NCBI RefSeq assembly: GCF_047663525.1
Contig: NC_092602.1
Location: 11,219,501 to 11,283,500 of the forward strand
Reading direction: 5' to 3'
Length of the DNA stretch: 64,000 nt
Source of the DNA: Anas platyrhynchos
Taxonomy: Eukaryota; Chordata; Aves; Anseriformes; Anatidae
Shown: positions 48,888-61,700 of the stretch, one piece after another
How positions within the stretch are numbered: position 1 is the first letter of the stretch
Layout: every line of letters starts with the position of its first letter
Notes under the pieces: generated by a model
What the model saw: the letters and a program-made list of their open reading frames with translations, nothing else
Told to the model about the DNA's origin: nothing
Databases searched by the model: none
Made by a program: the position numbers and the translations under genes

Positions 48888-48930
48888 ACATATATATGTG
48901 TGCATATATGCGTGTGTGTGTGTGTGTGTA
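48888..48930. repeat. TA/TG microsatellite in the ANKLE2 3' UTR
   Basis: TATATG units followed by about nine TG units. On the transcript strand it reads CA repeats. Confidence 0.85.
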
Positions 48931-49479
48931 TTCAACTATCTAGATCAACCTGCTGGCTGATTATGCACAAGGGTATCACACTCATACCCATCACTGAAAG
49001 GTGGTTGTTACTGAGGCTCTGCCTTAGGCTTTTCAATTGCCATGTTCCCCTGCAAGTGGAAGAACATTTTACAGCTTGCCATCCATTACTTCTAATAAGA
49101 TTTCTGGTAAGACTTTGCTGCTGATGTGCTTCCTTCAGACTATCCAGGCAAAGAAATGTAGTTGAGGGCTAATGAGTTATTTGTGATGACAGCTGGTGAT
49201 AGTAAAATACCACCATTTCTAAGTAAAGGTTCAGCTCACTGCTCTACTGGCAACAAGGGTTAATTCATAGCTACTGGACAACTGCACTGACTGTCACTAA
49301 CTTCTTGCATATCACCAGTAATCTATCATCTCATATATGGCATAAAGACATATATTCAATTTTTGCAACATAGATTTGTCCTCAATTGAGGAAAAATAAA
49401 TAGCCAAGTGCAAACTTCATGTCACTTTAGTAACATTGTAATTTTTTCCTCCACTCTAACAAGGAAAATAAATCATAGT

Positions 49480-49717
49480 TTAGTGAGTAGGAGGCTCTGA
49501 AAAATAACGCAGTTTTAACAGCGCATGGTTGATACAAGCTGGACTGTAGCGCCCAGGGCTCCCAGGGTCTGGAGAGAATGAGGCAGCATTGCCATATTTC
49601 CCTGGACTTCCCGTCACAGGACTGTTTCTTCCTGGACTAGAATACACTGAAGCATTTGGTGGGCCAGCAGCAGTGCTTTGGGACTTGAATCTTCCCTTCA
49701 GTGCCGGACTTGGCCAA
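49480..49717 (-). CDS. ANKLE2: ANKLE2 exon 13 with stop
   Basis: The acceptor is tcttccag|[14 protein letters not shown] is as in human; then come repeated SPGR/GSPG units ([25 protein letters not shown]). The last 19 residues (from [10 protein letters not shown] to TH) do not resemble the human C-terminus. The stop is TAA at 49482-49480. Confidence 0.9.
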
Positions 49718-52700
49718 CTGGAAGAAAGACAAAGGCATTTTGCATTTCGTTAAGAAAACTGCAATAGAGAGAGCGAGCAGTGGCGTTACTCGGTGTCACC
49801 TGCAAGTCAGTCTTAGAAATAATTTACCATGAGAGAAGCACTGTAACTGATAGATGTTTGAGAAGAGAAAGTGACAGCACAAATATATCACATTGATTTA
49901 GACATGTTGCTTAATTAATTAAATGTAATTTTCTCCAGAATGGCCATGAAGAAGAAGCAGGTGCTTGTGAAGCACCGTGACAATTTTGGTCCAATGCTCC
50001 CATAAAAAAAGGGGCATTAGGAGCAAAATCCACCTGAGCTTGGTTAGTGCCATAGGTATTGTGGCTCATTTGGTTGGCTTTGCAGCAATACCTTTGCCTG
50101 TCAGATGAGGAGTACGACTGCACCGCATGTTTCCATTTGTAAATAAGGGGGTACTTCTGTGGATCAATCTGTTCTGCTTCTATAGCTGCTAAGACATCAC
50201 TGTCCAGCTTCGAGGGCTGTTCCCTAGAATAAAAACAGAACAAGATAAAAGAGAATGACACATCTGTCCAGGCAATAAGCCATCCCAATTCTGAAACGTT
50301 TTTTATAAAAGCAAATTACCCATGTTCCTCTATAAACAGTTTCTGTATGAACTTTTTCCAGCAGGTCCAGCTATAAATAACTGTCCATTATTACACAGTA
50401 GCCTCATTTTAAAAGTTTTGAAAACTTAATCTGAGGACATCCCAACAGTATAGTAAACACTTTGTTACCCTAAACTAGGCTCACCATGAAGTTACAAGTC
50501 CATCAGATGAATAGTAAACAACAAAGTTACCTGAAACTGTGATTTGGAAAGGTTTTGTTCTTTGCATTTCAGATGCAGTATTCAGGTAATTAATTGCAAG
50601 CGCTGTATGGCTACTGTACAAGCACTGAAGCACCTTAATAAAAATTGCTTAGTTTCATGTGAACTTAACCTTGCTGCCAGTGATACTACAAAAAGCATTT
50701 TGTTTTGCGTAGATGGACCAAAGGACAAAAAAAAAAGATGATTCATACCCAAGCAGAAATAATTTCTTATTTGTGGGTGAAGTCTTCAACAGAAATTTGT
50801 GGGAAGGAGGCTCTTGACATATTTGTGCCTTATTAGTCTGAATTCCAGATTCCATGGCCAATCGCTCCTTTTCTGATGGTATTTTGTGCTCTGTCCTTAA
50901 CTTGGCCTCTCCGGGTTTACTTGTAGCACTTGCCTCAGAAGAACTTGCCAGTGCAACCGCATAGCAGGTCTTATCCAGATGGTCCTTGGCTATTCTACCC
51001 TGACTTATTCTTTGAGCCAGAATTCTCTCATTCACAGTTTTTTCACTGATTTTACTTGATTCTCCTGCGCCCTCTTGTTCTCGGAAGGTCAGGCTTTCGA
51101 ATTCTGACATCATACTGCAAATGGGCAATACGCGACATTCTTCTCCATCACGCAAGTGCTTTCTGTCATTAATTATCCTTTCACTGGCCACAGGATTACA
51201 AAATCCATTTTTGCTGGAAGAAGCCACCTTTTCATAGTGCCTGGGGTGATCCGATGTTTCTATGATGTTTACTGTACGCTCCAGCGACAAGATATCACAC
51301 TCAGAGTCTCCAATAGCATCGATGCTAGGTTCTTTGGACACAATAGGTGGGCTGTTATTCCGTGCTGCGTTTTGTCTGTTTTTAATTTCTTCTAAGCTCA
51401 TGTCATCATCATCCTCATCCAAAAATGCTCCAACAGAAATAGAATTGCAGCACTTTTTGCTCTTGCCTGTAACCAATTTTAATAAGAGCAACACATAAGC
51501 TGACTTGCAACAGAACTCCCATCAGATAAATAAACTAGGAACAAAACCAGTCTTTATGCCTTACTTTATTTATTGAGGCCCTCTGTAATTTTATTTATGC
51601 AGCAGATTGAACTAACGTAACTTAAACCTACAATGCAAAACGACAACCTCATGGATTAATCTTTTTTGCAACTAACCTTTTACATCCTAACTGTTTGAGA
51701 ACCTTATTTCCTACACTCCTTAATTCAATCATTAGCCAGCAACAAAAGGATAAAATCCAAAAGCAGAAAAGGCTAGGAAAACATTACTAATATGGAACAG
51801 TGCACGTTTCTGTCTCCTCAATGGAACAGATGCTTACAACTACTCCAATGATTATCCTTCAGGGTCTTGTCCGCCCAGGTTTATCCCAGTATCAGAGCTC
51901 CTTCAGATCCATAATCACAAAGGAAATGAGGAAGGAGCACAAAGATTTGGGAGCAGTGTGTGTAGTCCATACATAGCAAGCAGTGATTTAAGGTGTTCTA
52001 AAAGCTTCCTGGGTTTTGTTGAGTCTAAATTTCATCCTGAAGTGTAAATAGCTATTCCAGTAATTTAAGAAGTTATTTATTCTGTATCTGTGGATTACAA
52101 AATTCCATAATCTACAAAGAAATTTCCAAATGCTCTGGAAAAAAACATACTGAAAGCAGAACATTCTTACAGGAATTTCATTTAGGGGCTATAATCACGT
52201 AAATAACTTCTAATATAAGATAAAGAACATCTAATGAGGTCTGTTCTAATTCTCCCATGTTCACATTGTTGTTAGCTACTTTTTCAATGCTATAATCAGA
52301 CTGTTTGGATAACAGATTAATAATAGCAACCACAATAGGTGAATACCATTTCCCTGGGCACCATGCTTTTCCCTCCCTCCTCTCCCTAGGTACAACCTGT
52401 TGTTTGCAACATTTGCCTTTTTCTTACCAGAAGGATGTGGAGTTTTAAATCTATTGCAGGTTTCATTTTCCCCTGTCTCTTGCTGAGCCTTTTCGCTCAT
52501 TTCCCGATGACTCAGGTACTCTTCTAATTTTCGCAACCCCTCCTGGGAAGACAGATCAACAAAACAGCCCAGAAATTCCCAGTATTCAACCCACGGGAAC
52601 CCCAGTTCATGAGCTAACTCCCTGCAATAAATAAAATAAAACGAATCATTTGTGAAGACATAAATATTAGTTTGACAATAACTTTTTTCTGAATACATTT

Positions 52701-55700
52701 TATCAGCTATTAATAGGAGTATAAATGTGCAACTAGGCAACACAATCCCGCAACAATCAAGAGTCTGTGCAAGCGATACACATGCTGTTAGCAAGCATAG
52801 CATCGTGTTTCTTTAGAATATTTTTCCAATGTTACCTGTTTTTACAGTTAGCACCATACGTATTGCAATTTTTAAGCTGACTGTATCTAGACATCAGATG
52901 GACACGAATCCACACCAATGTAGGCATAATTTGAATGACACTCCATTTAATAGCTTTCTTTCTTATTATTTTGGAATGGGAGAAGGTAAAGAGGAAGCAA
53001 GGGTTTTTTTTTTAAGGAAAGGAGTGTGATCAGCTAGTAACGAAGTATGGTTTTTCTCTATATATTGCTGATACAAGGTATTTTAACAGCAAGGACACAT
53101 GATAACACACACACGGTTTTTGTAAAGCAGAACATTTGTATTAGGACCTTCTCATTCTGCTATCTTTTTAATAGTTCCACATTTTCCAGAATAAGTAGTT
53201 TGAGCGTAATTTTAGATCTCCTGACAAATCAGTTGAGTGAATGTTTGGGAAAAGCATTCAGTATGTATCATCAAAACTGAAATATTTTGTTATTGGCAAA
53301 GCTGGAAAGCCATGTCTCATAGTTTTAGATGAAGTATTTTGTTCACACAAAAGAACAGTAAAAATCCAGGCACAGTATAGTCTATAAAATATTTCTGGCA
53401 AATAACTTTTGCCCAAGCAGATGTTCGCTAAGTAATAATTGTACTCTTAGTACAAGTGTTTTGCTTTTAATTGCGCTATTGGTAATTCTCTATACTGATA
53501 CTCTATTAGATACCTTCCAACTCTTTCAACACCTCTTTCCAGATCAGATTTCCTGACATTGTGAAAGAAGCCAGCTTTCTCTCGGGGTGGAGTCTTCCAC
53601 AGCCTGCGAAATTCTTCAGCCTTTAAAAAAAGAAATAATTTTTTAAAAATCACCACATACAATATGAAAGTAAACCAGTGCTGGCACAATGCCTACCTAT
53701 AAGGTCTACAAGACATTTTGCTGTGCTCTGTCTACATGTTCAGTCTCTAGTCAAAAAAACTCAGGTTCTGCCACAAGTATTGCTCAATTCTAGCTATGAA
53801 ACATCTCATTTTGGATCTAAGGTTATTCCTCCCAGTGTGTTTATTAGCTTACTTTGGTCTCATAACTGTTCATTAAAAGAATAATGATGACAGTATATAA
53901 CCACCTTTACGTAATCTGTATTGATACTAGGTCTAGGTGGTTTTAATTTGTATGCAGCAGGAAATAAGAGGTGTGTCTTACAACATTATAATTTTATTTA
54001 ATGACAAATGCTCATTTGTTTAGAGGCTTCCACGATGCAAAGGTGGTGTTTTTACATGTATGTATCTGATTCCACAGACTTTTTTCAATTGTTATAATAT
54101 ATTCTTGCTGTTTATTCAGAAGTTTGAATTTGAACTCCCAAACTTTATGCCTTTATACATGCAACAGTGACTAGGATCTCTAACTGTATGTCACCAATCA
54201 AAATAATGCATTATTTACAACCTATGTAAAAATTTTCGAGTATAAAGCATATTTACATTTCTGTCAGGTGAACAGTAAATTGACCAAAAAGCATCTTTGC
54301 AAGCAAAAAATCTTAAGCATTTTCATAGAACTCTGTCCCGTAGGAATTGAAGCATCACAAGACGGAACATTCTTAATCTCATTTACTCACTATGTCTAAA
54401 GCTGTTGTACTGTCAGCATGGTCATATGAAACAAGAGTCAAGGAAATTCCTATGAATTTAAAGTACATTTCACTGGTATCTAAGTATTCTTCATGAAAAC
54501 AAAAGACTTTTCCTACTATACAATCACTACTCTTCCAAAACTATCCAGTAGCCACTACTTCCTCATCAGCTTTTCCATTTAGAAAAAAATATGAACATTA
54601 ATTCAAGAAGCAAAGGCATGATGAACTACTGCAAACTTCCTAGAAATGAGACAAAGATGTATTTTTTAAACCCAGTTCACAGCAACACGTAAAGGCTTGT
54701 TTTGCATTAGAAAGTTAGAGAAATTATCTGTGAGACAATGCGAAGTTTGTTAAAGAGTACTCTTTGACCAAATAATCAAATTCTATTTGATTTAAATAGA
54801 ATACAGTAACAAAAAGAACAGAAAAATTTTCTTTTGACTAGATTGGCTTCTGCAGAGAGAAGCTGTGGCTGGCTGCCCCATCCCTGGCAGTGCTCAAGGC
54901 CAGGCTGGATGTGGCTTTGGGCAACCTGGTCTGGTGGGAGGTGTCCCCGCCCATGGCAGGGGGTTGGAATTGGGTGATCCTTAAGGTCCCTTCCAACCCA
55001 AACCATTCGCTGATTCTATGAAATTTCCACTCTTACTTACGCCACCTGTTTCTGTGTTTTCAGCAATAAAAAGATTCTGTAGTTTTCCCTCACTATGGAA
55101 GAAAACCCTGTTCAAGATTAAGAAAGCCACGATCTATAACAGGAGCAACAATGTACTGTGCGTGTTTTCTCCTTACTGGAGAAAAAAAATAAAAAAAGGG
55201 AAAATAAGGCATTAGAGTTGGATGGAGTTCTCGTTATATCCTTACCTTTGAGGGGCTCATGGGGCCTGCAAAAGCTCTTATAGACAACACTGGATCTTTG
55301 GGGCTGCCAGGGTATTTAGATAAAGGTGTCTGGGGGATCTCGTCTGTCTGATCCGGTGACCAGGGTGCACCAATTACAGGAGCTGAGGAATTGTCTTCTG
55401 CTCTCAGCAGTGGTACATAGTATCGACCTCAAATACAATAATACAAAGCTTTCTTAACTTCATGTTACGTTAGCCTGCTGTTTCTTCCAATAAAATCAAT
55501 CTTTCTACTTTACCATCTGACTTTCATTACTAAGAATACTTGTATACTTGTAACGCTCATAATTCAAACTCACTGTTTCAGTTTTTATTGACTGCTTGCA
55601 GGTTGTAATGCAGTTCAGGCTCCCTTCCCTCTCAAATGCAAAAATACATGCATTGATACACACGACGATTCCTAAAGCTTGTCAGAAAAGTTCAAAACTT

Positions 55701-58700
55701 AGTTTTCCAAATGCCCAAACTTACACGTGACAAAACAGGGAAATCTTTCACGTCAAGGAAATTACATGACTTCCAAACATGACAAATAAACCTCCTGCTC
55801 TGTAGATGGCTTTTGTTTGCTTTTAGATTAAATTTGCTGCTATAGACTCTTTGGATAGAATATGGGCCATGACTGCCTTAAGAGCTATGAAGAAACCCTT
55901 GTGATCCATCCAGTAAGAGTACTGACCACGTAATTTAAAAGACACAGTAAGTTTTCTGTTCCTTGCCAGTTTTAGAGTTTCTTTTTGATTTTTTACAGCA
56001 CTTTACAGTAGCACCACTTATGAACAGAAATGCTACAGAAAACAAAGAAGATAGCAAAGGTCCTGGTGAAAAATAAAACGTATCATATGCCTGATATAGT
56101 ATAAAACTTTGAATACAGACCTTTCAAATACTCTCTTAGTTTTTCTTTCAATTCTGCAGATTTATTCTTGCTTCTCTCACACACTACCTGTTAATATAAT
56201 ATTAGTTGTTTATTAATAAAACATAAGGCATCAATCTCCAGTCAAGCATCAATCTCCAGTCAACTGCAATGAGTTCTTGAATAGTCACATTACTGGCTTC
56301 TACCAATCTCATCCAGTTCTTTTAATTCATAGTTAAATAACCACTAAAATACATCCACATCCATAAAATGGACACTGTAAAGAAAAAACAGGGAATCATA
56401 AAATCCAGAACTTTCTTTTGGATATATTCAACACAAAATATTTTTAATGTTATCAGAGATTTACACTCTAATCATGGCACTAGTATCTTAGACTTCTATC
56501 TACAGTAGGTCAGTAAACATTCAAACTTGAAAAATACTACTAAAGCATAATGTTTTTGTTGTGGACACTGAGAGACTTACTTCTGCTGGAGTTTGATCAT
56601 ATTTGTTCCTTGGATTTTTTACAATAGCTGGGTGTGAGGTAAGCACATTAACAACATCCAAATTCCCAAACTTGCAGGCAAAATGCAATGGAGTATCAAA
56701 TCCCTGTGATGGGAAGGAGGGAAAATTCACATCTATTTGGAAACACAATAGTCAATTCCCTGTACTTTATTTTGAGACTAGAAAAAGTAACCGAATGTTG
56801 TGACGGATTGACCAAGCTCTTAATAGATCATTTCTCACCATACTGTGGAATAATGATCATTAAAAAATACAAAACCCATGAACAGCTCTTTTTTCCTAGA
56901 AATGACCCCTTCTATTGTCTTTCCTTCTCCCTTGCGCTTCCTTAACCCCTTCCAGTTGTTTTCATAATAGTAAGAAACTGACAAACGCACAAATCTTACC
57001 ATTTTATCTGGTGTATTAAGGTAAAGGTCAACAATATATCGGATGCGATTCTTTAACATTGTACTATCATCATCTGGATACATAAGCCGCATAAATTCGG
57101 GATTTTCCAAAGTGTCCAGTAATAACTGGCAGATACCAGGTTGATTCTCTTTGGCAGCAACATGCATGACATTGTACCTGCACCCTTCCTGAAAACAAAA
57201 AAGACTTAACATTAGAATGAATAGAAATCTAAACACTCATACTCTCTACTGATTTAACGATGAAAATTCAAAGGTTCCCACAGTCTTATATTTAGATTGT
57301 TATTTCTTAATATTATCTTAGGAAAATATATTTACAAAACAGTAGATAAACATTCAGAGCTGCAATAAGTTACACAGCACTGTAAAGACATGTATCTACA
57401 TACCCACATTATTCTTAAAATTTACTACATTATCCTTACACTCAGCCATAGTCTGTTTTGACATTTAGGGCAAATACGTAGCAAAGAAGGCATATTAAGG
57501 TACTACATAATAAAAGGAGATAGGAAGCACACTATGTAAATAGAGCAAGAAGAAAGGTGTATATATATAAAATTCATTGCACTGTAACACATTATATACT
57601 AAATGTTAACAGCCTCACAAAGCTGGTCTGATACAAGTTAGTTGTTAACATGTGATTGCCAGTGTTCGCTAAATGATAAGTTACGAGTGGATTTTAGATC
57701 CACAGCATGTTTTGAAATTTACAGCATGGTGGTCCCAAGGTAAGCGGTGCTGTAGGATCATCTAGTCACAGCCTAGACACTCTCCTGTTCCATAATATCA
57801 CAGAATCACAGAATTTCTAGGTTGGAAGAGACCTCAAGATCATCGAGTCCAACCTCTAACCTAACACAAACAGTCCCCACTAAACCATATCCCTAAGCTC
57901 TACATCTAAACGTCTTTTAAAGACTTCCAGGGATGGTGACTCCACCACTTCCCTGGGCAGCCTGTTCCAATGTCTAACAACCCTTTCAGTAAAGGAGTTC
58001 TTCCTAACATCCAACCTAAAACTCCCCTGGCGCAACTTAAGCCCATTCCCCCTCGTCCTGTCACCAGGCACGTGGGAGAACAGGCCAACCCCCACCTCTC
58101 TACAGCCTCCTTTAAGGTATCTGTAAAGAGCAATAAGGTCGCCCCTGAGCCTCCTCTTCTCCAGGCTGAACAAGCCCAGCTCCTTCAGCCGCTCCTCGTA
58201 GGACTTGTTCTCCAGGCCCCTCACCAGCTTCGTTGCCCTTCTTTGGACCCGCTCAAGCACCTCAATGTCATTCTTGTAGCGAGGGGCCCAAAACTGAACA
58301 CAGTAAACAACACTGAAAACACTGAACAACAGTAAACACAGTATCATTCCGTTAAAAAATCCTGGTTGAAAATTATCAATACCACATGAAGACAAGGCTA
58401 TTCTTTGTTACTGGTCAAAACTATTCTTTCCCTCAAAAACTGCATACTCCATTTCTTAAGCTCTTCTGAAGCAAAGCAAACTCAACTATCCTGGGGGCAC
58501 TTCTGAAAGACAGACAACAGCCACGTTTCTGTTAGCTTCCAGCTAGTATCAGTAAACACGGAGAAACTGTGCACTGTGGAAAGAAGTTTTTTCGAAGGAA
58601 GAGCAGGAACAACATTAATTCCAGTTCTGCTTATCAGGCCTCAAAGTTAAATCACTAAACTGGAACCAGGATTTTTTTATATTTTTATTTTTTTACCTGC

Positions 58701-61700
58701 ACAACCGTTGGATTGTCTCCGGATCCAATCAGATAGCGAGGGTTGCTCCAAATAAGTTCTGAAAACGTTGATATATCTCCTTTCTCAACAGCTTTCCGAA
58801 GTTTAGCAGTAAGATCCTGAGTACGTGGACTTTTATAACTGTTGGCCCTTTCTTTATTAGCAGTTTCCATCTCAGGGGAGCATAAGCCATCTATTAAAAC
58901 AAAAGTATCATACTTCAATATGCATTCTTTAAAGTGATCACTACTTTAATACCACCATCAAAATCTTTTAAGCTAAAGTATTAATTTTGCCTCATTAATG
59001 TAAAGAAATATATATATATATTATTGACAAAACATTTCAACATACTAGTAGATAGTAACAGGTAGGAAGGAAAATATGACTCAATTGTCTTGTGAAACTT
59101 TCAGAGTTAATATGGACTGAAAAATTGTGTAACTACTAACCTGCTTCCAAAACTAAAAGCAAAATTCAACAAGAAATAAGAACTTATTGAATATTTGAAA
59201 TTGCTTTTGCAATTATATGATTCAAGTCACTTTAATCTAGCAACTGGGAACACTGTGAAATATGATCATGGGTTACAATTTTTCTTCTGAATATAAGACC
59301 TTACTGAACAATTAAGTACAGTTTTAATATACTGTGCAATTTTACCTGCGCCTTATTAAACCTGAAACTCCTGAAGTCCGCAAGTAGAATCAAATTCCAC
59401 CAAATATAACCAGATGCTATTAAGCAACATATCTATGCAGGCTGTTAACAACATTTCAGATTTGAAATAGCAGCAATATTTTTTAGCGTAAAATTTGTGC
59501 AAACCAGTACAAAGGCAATCATTTTAAAAGTAACAAATTTATCACAACAAACCAATTGCGATTCATTAAGATGCTTCACTCTATCACTTTGATTTTTTTT
59601 CTTGTTATAACTACATTGGGTATGAAGTGGTTGGTTCTTTTCTGATAAAAAAAATACCAGATTGCATGTTGTATCTACAGTACAGATGAATACTCTCACT
59701 AACCTCTGTTAAATGATCCTGTTTTCATTGGAGACAAAGTTAAGGAGGACTTGCTTGGAGATGGAAAGTAATCACAAATTCCTTTAGCAAATTTCTCAGC
59801 ATCTTCTCTGTTTGAAAAAGCTTTAAAACGGGAACCCTTAATCATCTTAACAGCTTGGAGAGCTTCTTTTTTATCTTCATAAACATGTATTCTCTCTGAA
59901 ACAATGTAAAATCAACATTGGCATTTCAATACCTCAGATTTGTTCCTAGAAACAGATTATAAAATTATCAGACTATCCTTCCAGTTTGGTCATAAACTGT
60001 TTCTCTACGAACATGGCAAAAGAATCAAAGCCTATTTAAATTTTATCATAGGAAACTGAGAGGAAGAATGTTACACATTCCAACTAACATCAGGTGCTAT
60101 CTGTACAGTGAATGTTCACATCAATCAGCGTTTTGAAGATCTCTTTTATAAACAGCCAGTTTCTATATCAGAGTGTTTCACATCTAGACTGAAAAGCAAA
60201 CTCAGAGCTGCACCCTGCACTATTTTCCATGTTTTTCTGTGCAGGAAGTTCAGCTATGTAAGTGACCAACCCACTGTCGTAACTTAAGACTTCTAAACAG
60301 AACCTCAGATGGCAATCAAACCATTCTCCTTCCTCTCCTTCCACATTTAAGTAACTTTGTTCAACTTAAGATACAGGCATGTCTTTCCTATGAGAACAAA
60401 TACTCACTACTGCCTCACAGTGCATGACGCTTTATGCAGTACTGTAAGCCTGCCACTAGGTCATTTAGTGATTCCTTATGGCAGTATTTACAGATGAAAT
60501 GTGAAGAACGACCAACGCCTCGATAGCAACTGGCATTAAGACAGAAAGGAAAATATTAAATTTGTTAGATCATTTTAGCTTCAACTGATGATAGAATAAA
60601 TAGCTTTTTGATTGTTTATTTCTAAGATTACTTTTTTTATTCTTGAGTGGAATTAAAGGCACAGGAGGGGTACAAAAGAAGGAGAAAGATTTTTTTTCAG
60701 CTAAGCTATACCTAGAGTAAAGGATTTTCATGTGCATCAAATACTATGGCAGAACAGCTGGGATGTTTCATAACTGTATTTCCATGCCTCAAAAGATTCA
60801 GTAAGTGCTATATACAGGAATAAAAAAAAAAAAACCCACAGCTTCAATCAGCACCTAAAATAGTAGCACAGCGGTGTTTGTACCATCTGCTTTACAGAAA
60901 AAATGTCTTATCTAGATATGATTATAAAATGGTTATTGTTGGAAGTAAAAAAAAACAACTGTGTATGTCCAATTTAAGATAATACTTGTCACAGATAGAG
61001 AGAAATTGGGGCAAGTCTGGCACAAGCACAGAGCAGAAGAAACCACATTATGTCATACAGTGTTTTACAGAACATGGATTCTAATAACGTAATAAAGCAC
61101 AATATAGATTATGATAGGAAAATCATTTGTAATAAAGAATTTGAGTATTATTATAAAGGTCTGCTGTCTTAGAAAGCAAAATACACAGATTTAATCTCTT
61201 AACTTTCTGTGTGTGTGTGTGTATGTGTGCTGAGAGGCAACCTCATATGTCACTCCTCAAATTCATGTCTTCAACTCACACTGAAACAGCACAGTTGCAG
61301 TCTATGATGGACTTCAGGAAAGGAATTTTAAAAAGGCTGAAATACCATCCTGATTTTCCAGACTGACTTAACTGGTCAAATGGGAGTACAGCATGGATAC
61401 TAAACTCAAAGTAATCACACTATCAAAATCAACACGTCTTAATTCTGCAGAGTACTTTCTGTAACAGTTTCTTATACATCTACCTCCTCATTAAACCACA
61501 CAAATATCACTGAACTCTCAGTCTGACTGTAAGGGCTAATAAGAAGGACGTCACAGAACAGAAGTAAAGTTTAGGTCCTAAATGAAAAAGTCCTGAATAA
61601 CCTAGCTATGGGATTGTATGGAAACCAAAACAACAACAGTGTGACCATGTCCCAGCTGATTGGCTAAAATTGCTTCCTGGCTGTTTGCCCTATGTCATAT

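Larger units (their letters stand above)
46285..49479 (-). other. ANKLE2: ANKLE2 3' UTR
   Basis: Non-coding, AT-rich sequence of about 3.2 kb between the ANKLE2 stop and the candidate poly(A) signal. It has several T-rich runs on the plus strand (A-rich in the transcript) and a TG/TA microsatellite at 48888-48930. No other gene was seen. Confidence 0.6.

Noticed and set aside
57970..58335. Plus-strand open frame of 121 codons
   Set aside because: It is antisense to the CR1 reverse-transcriptase frame and is explained by it.
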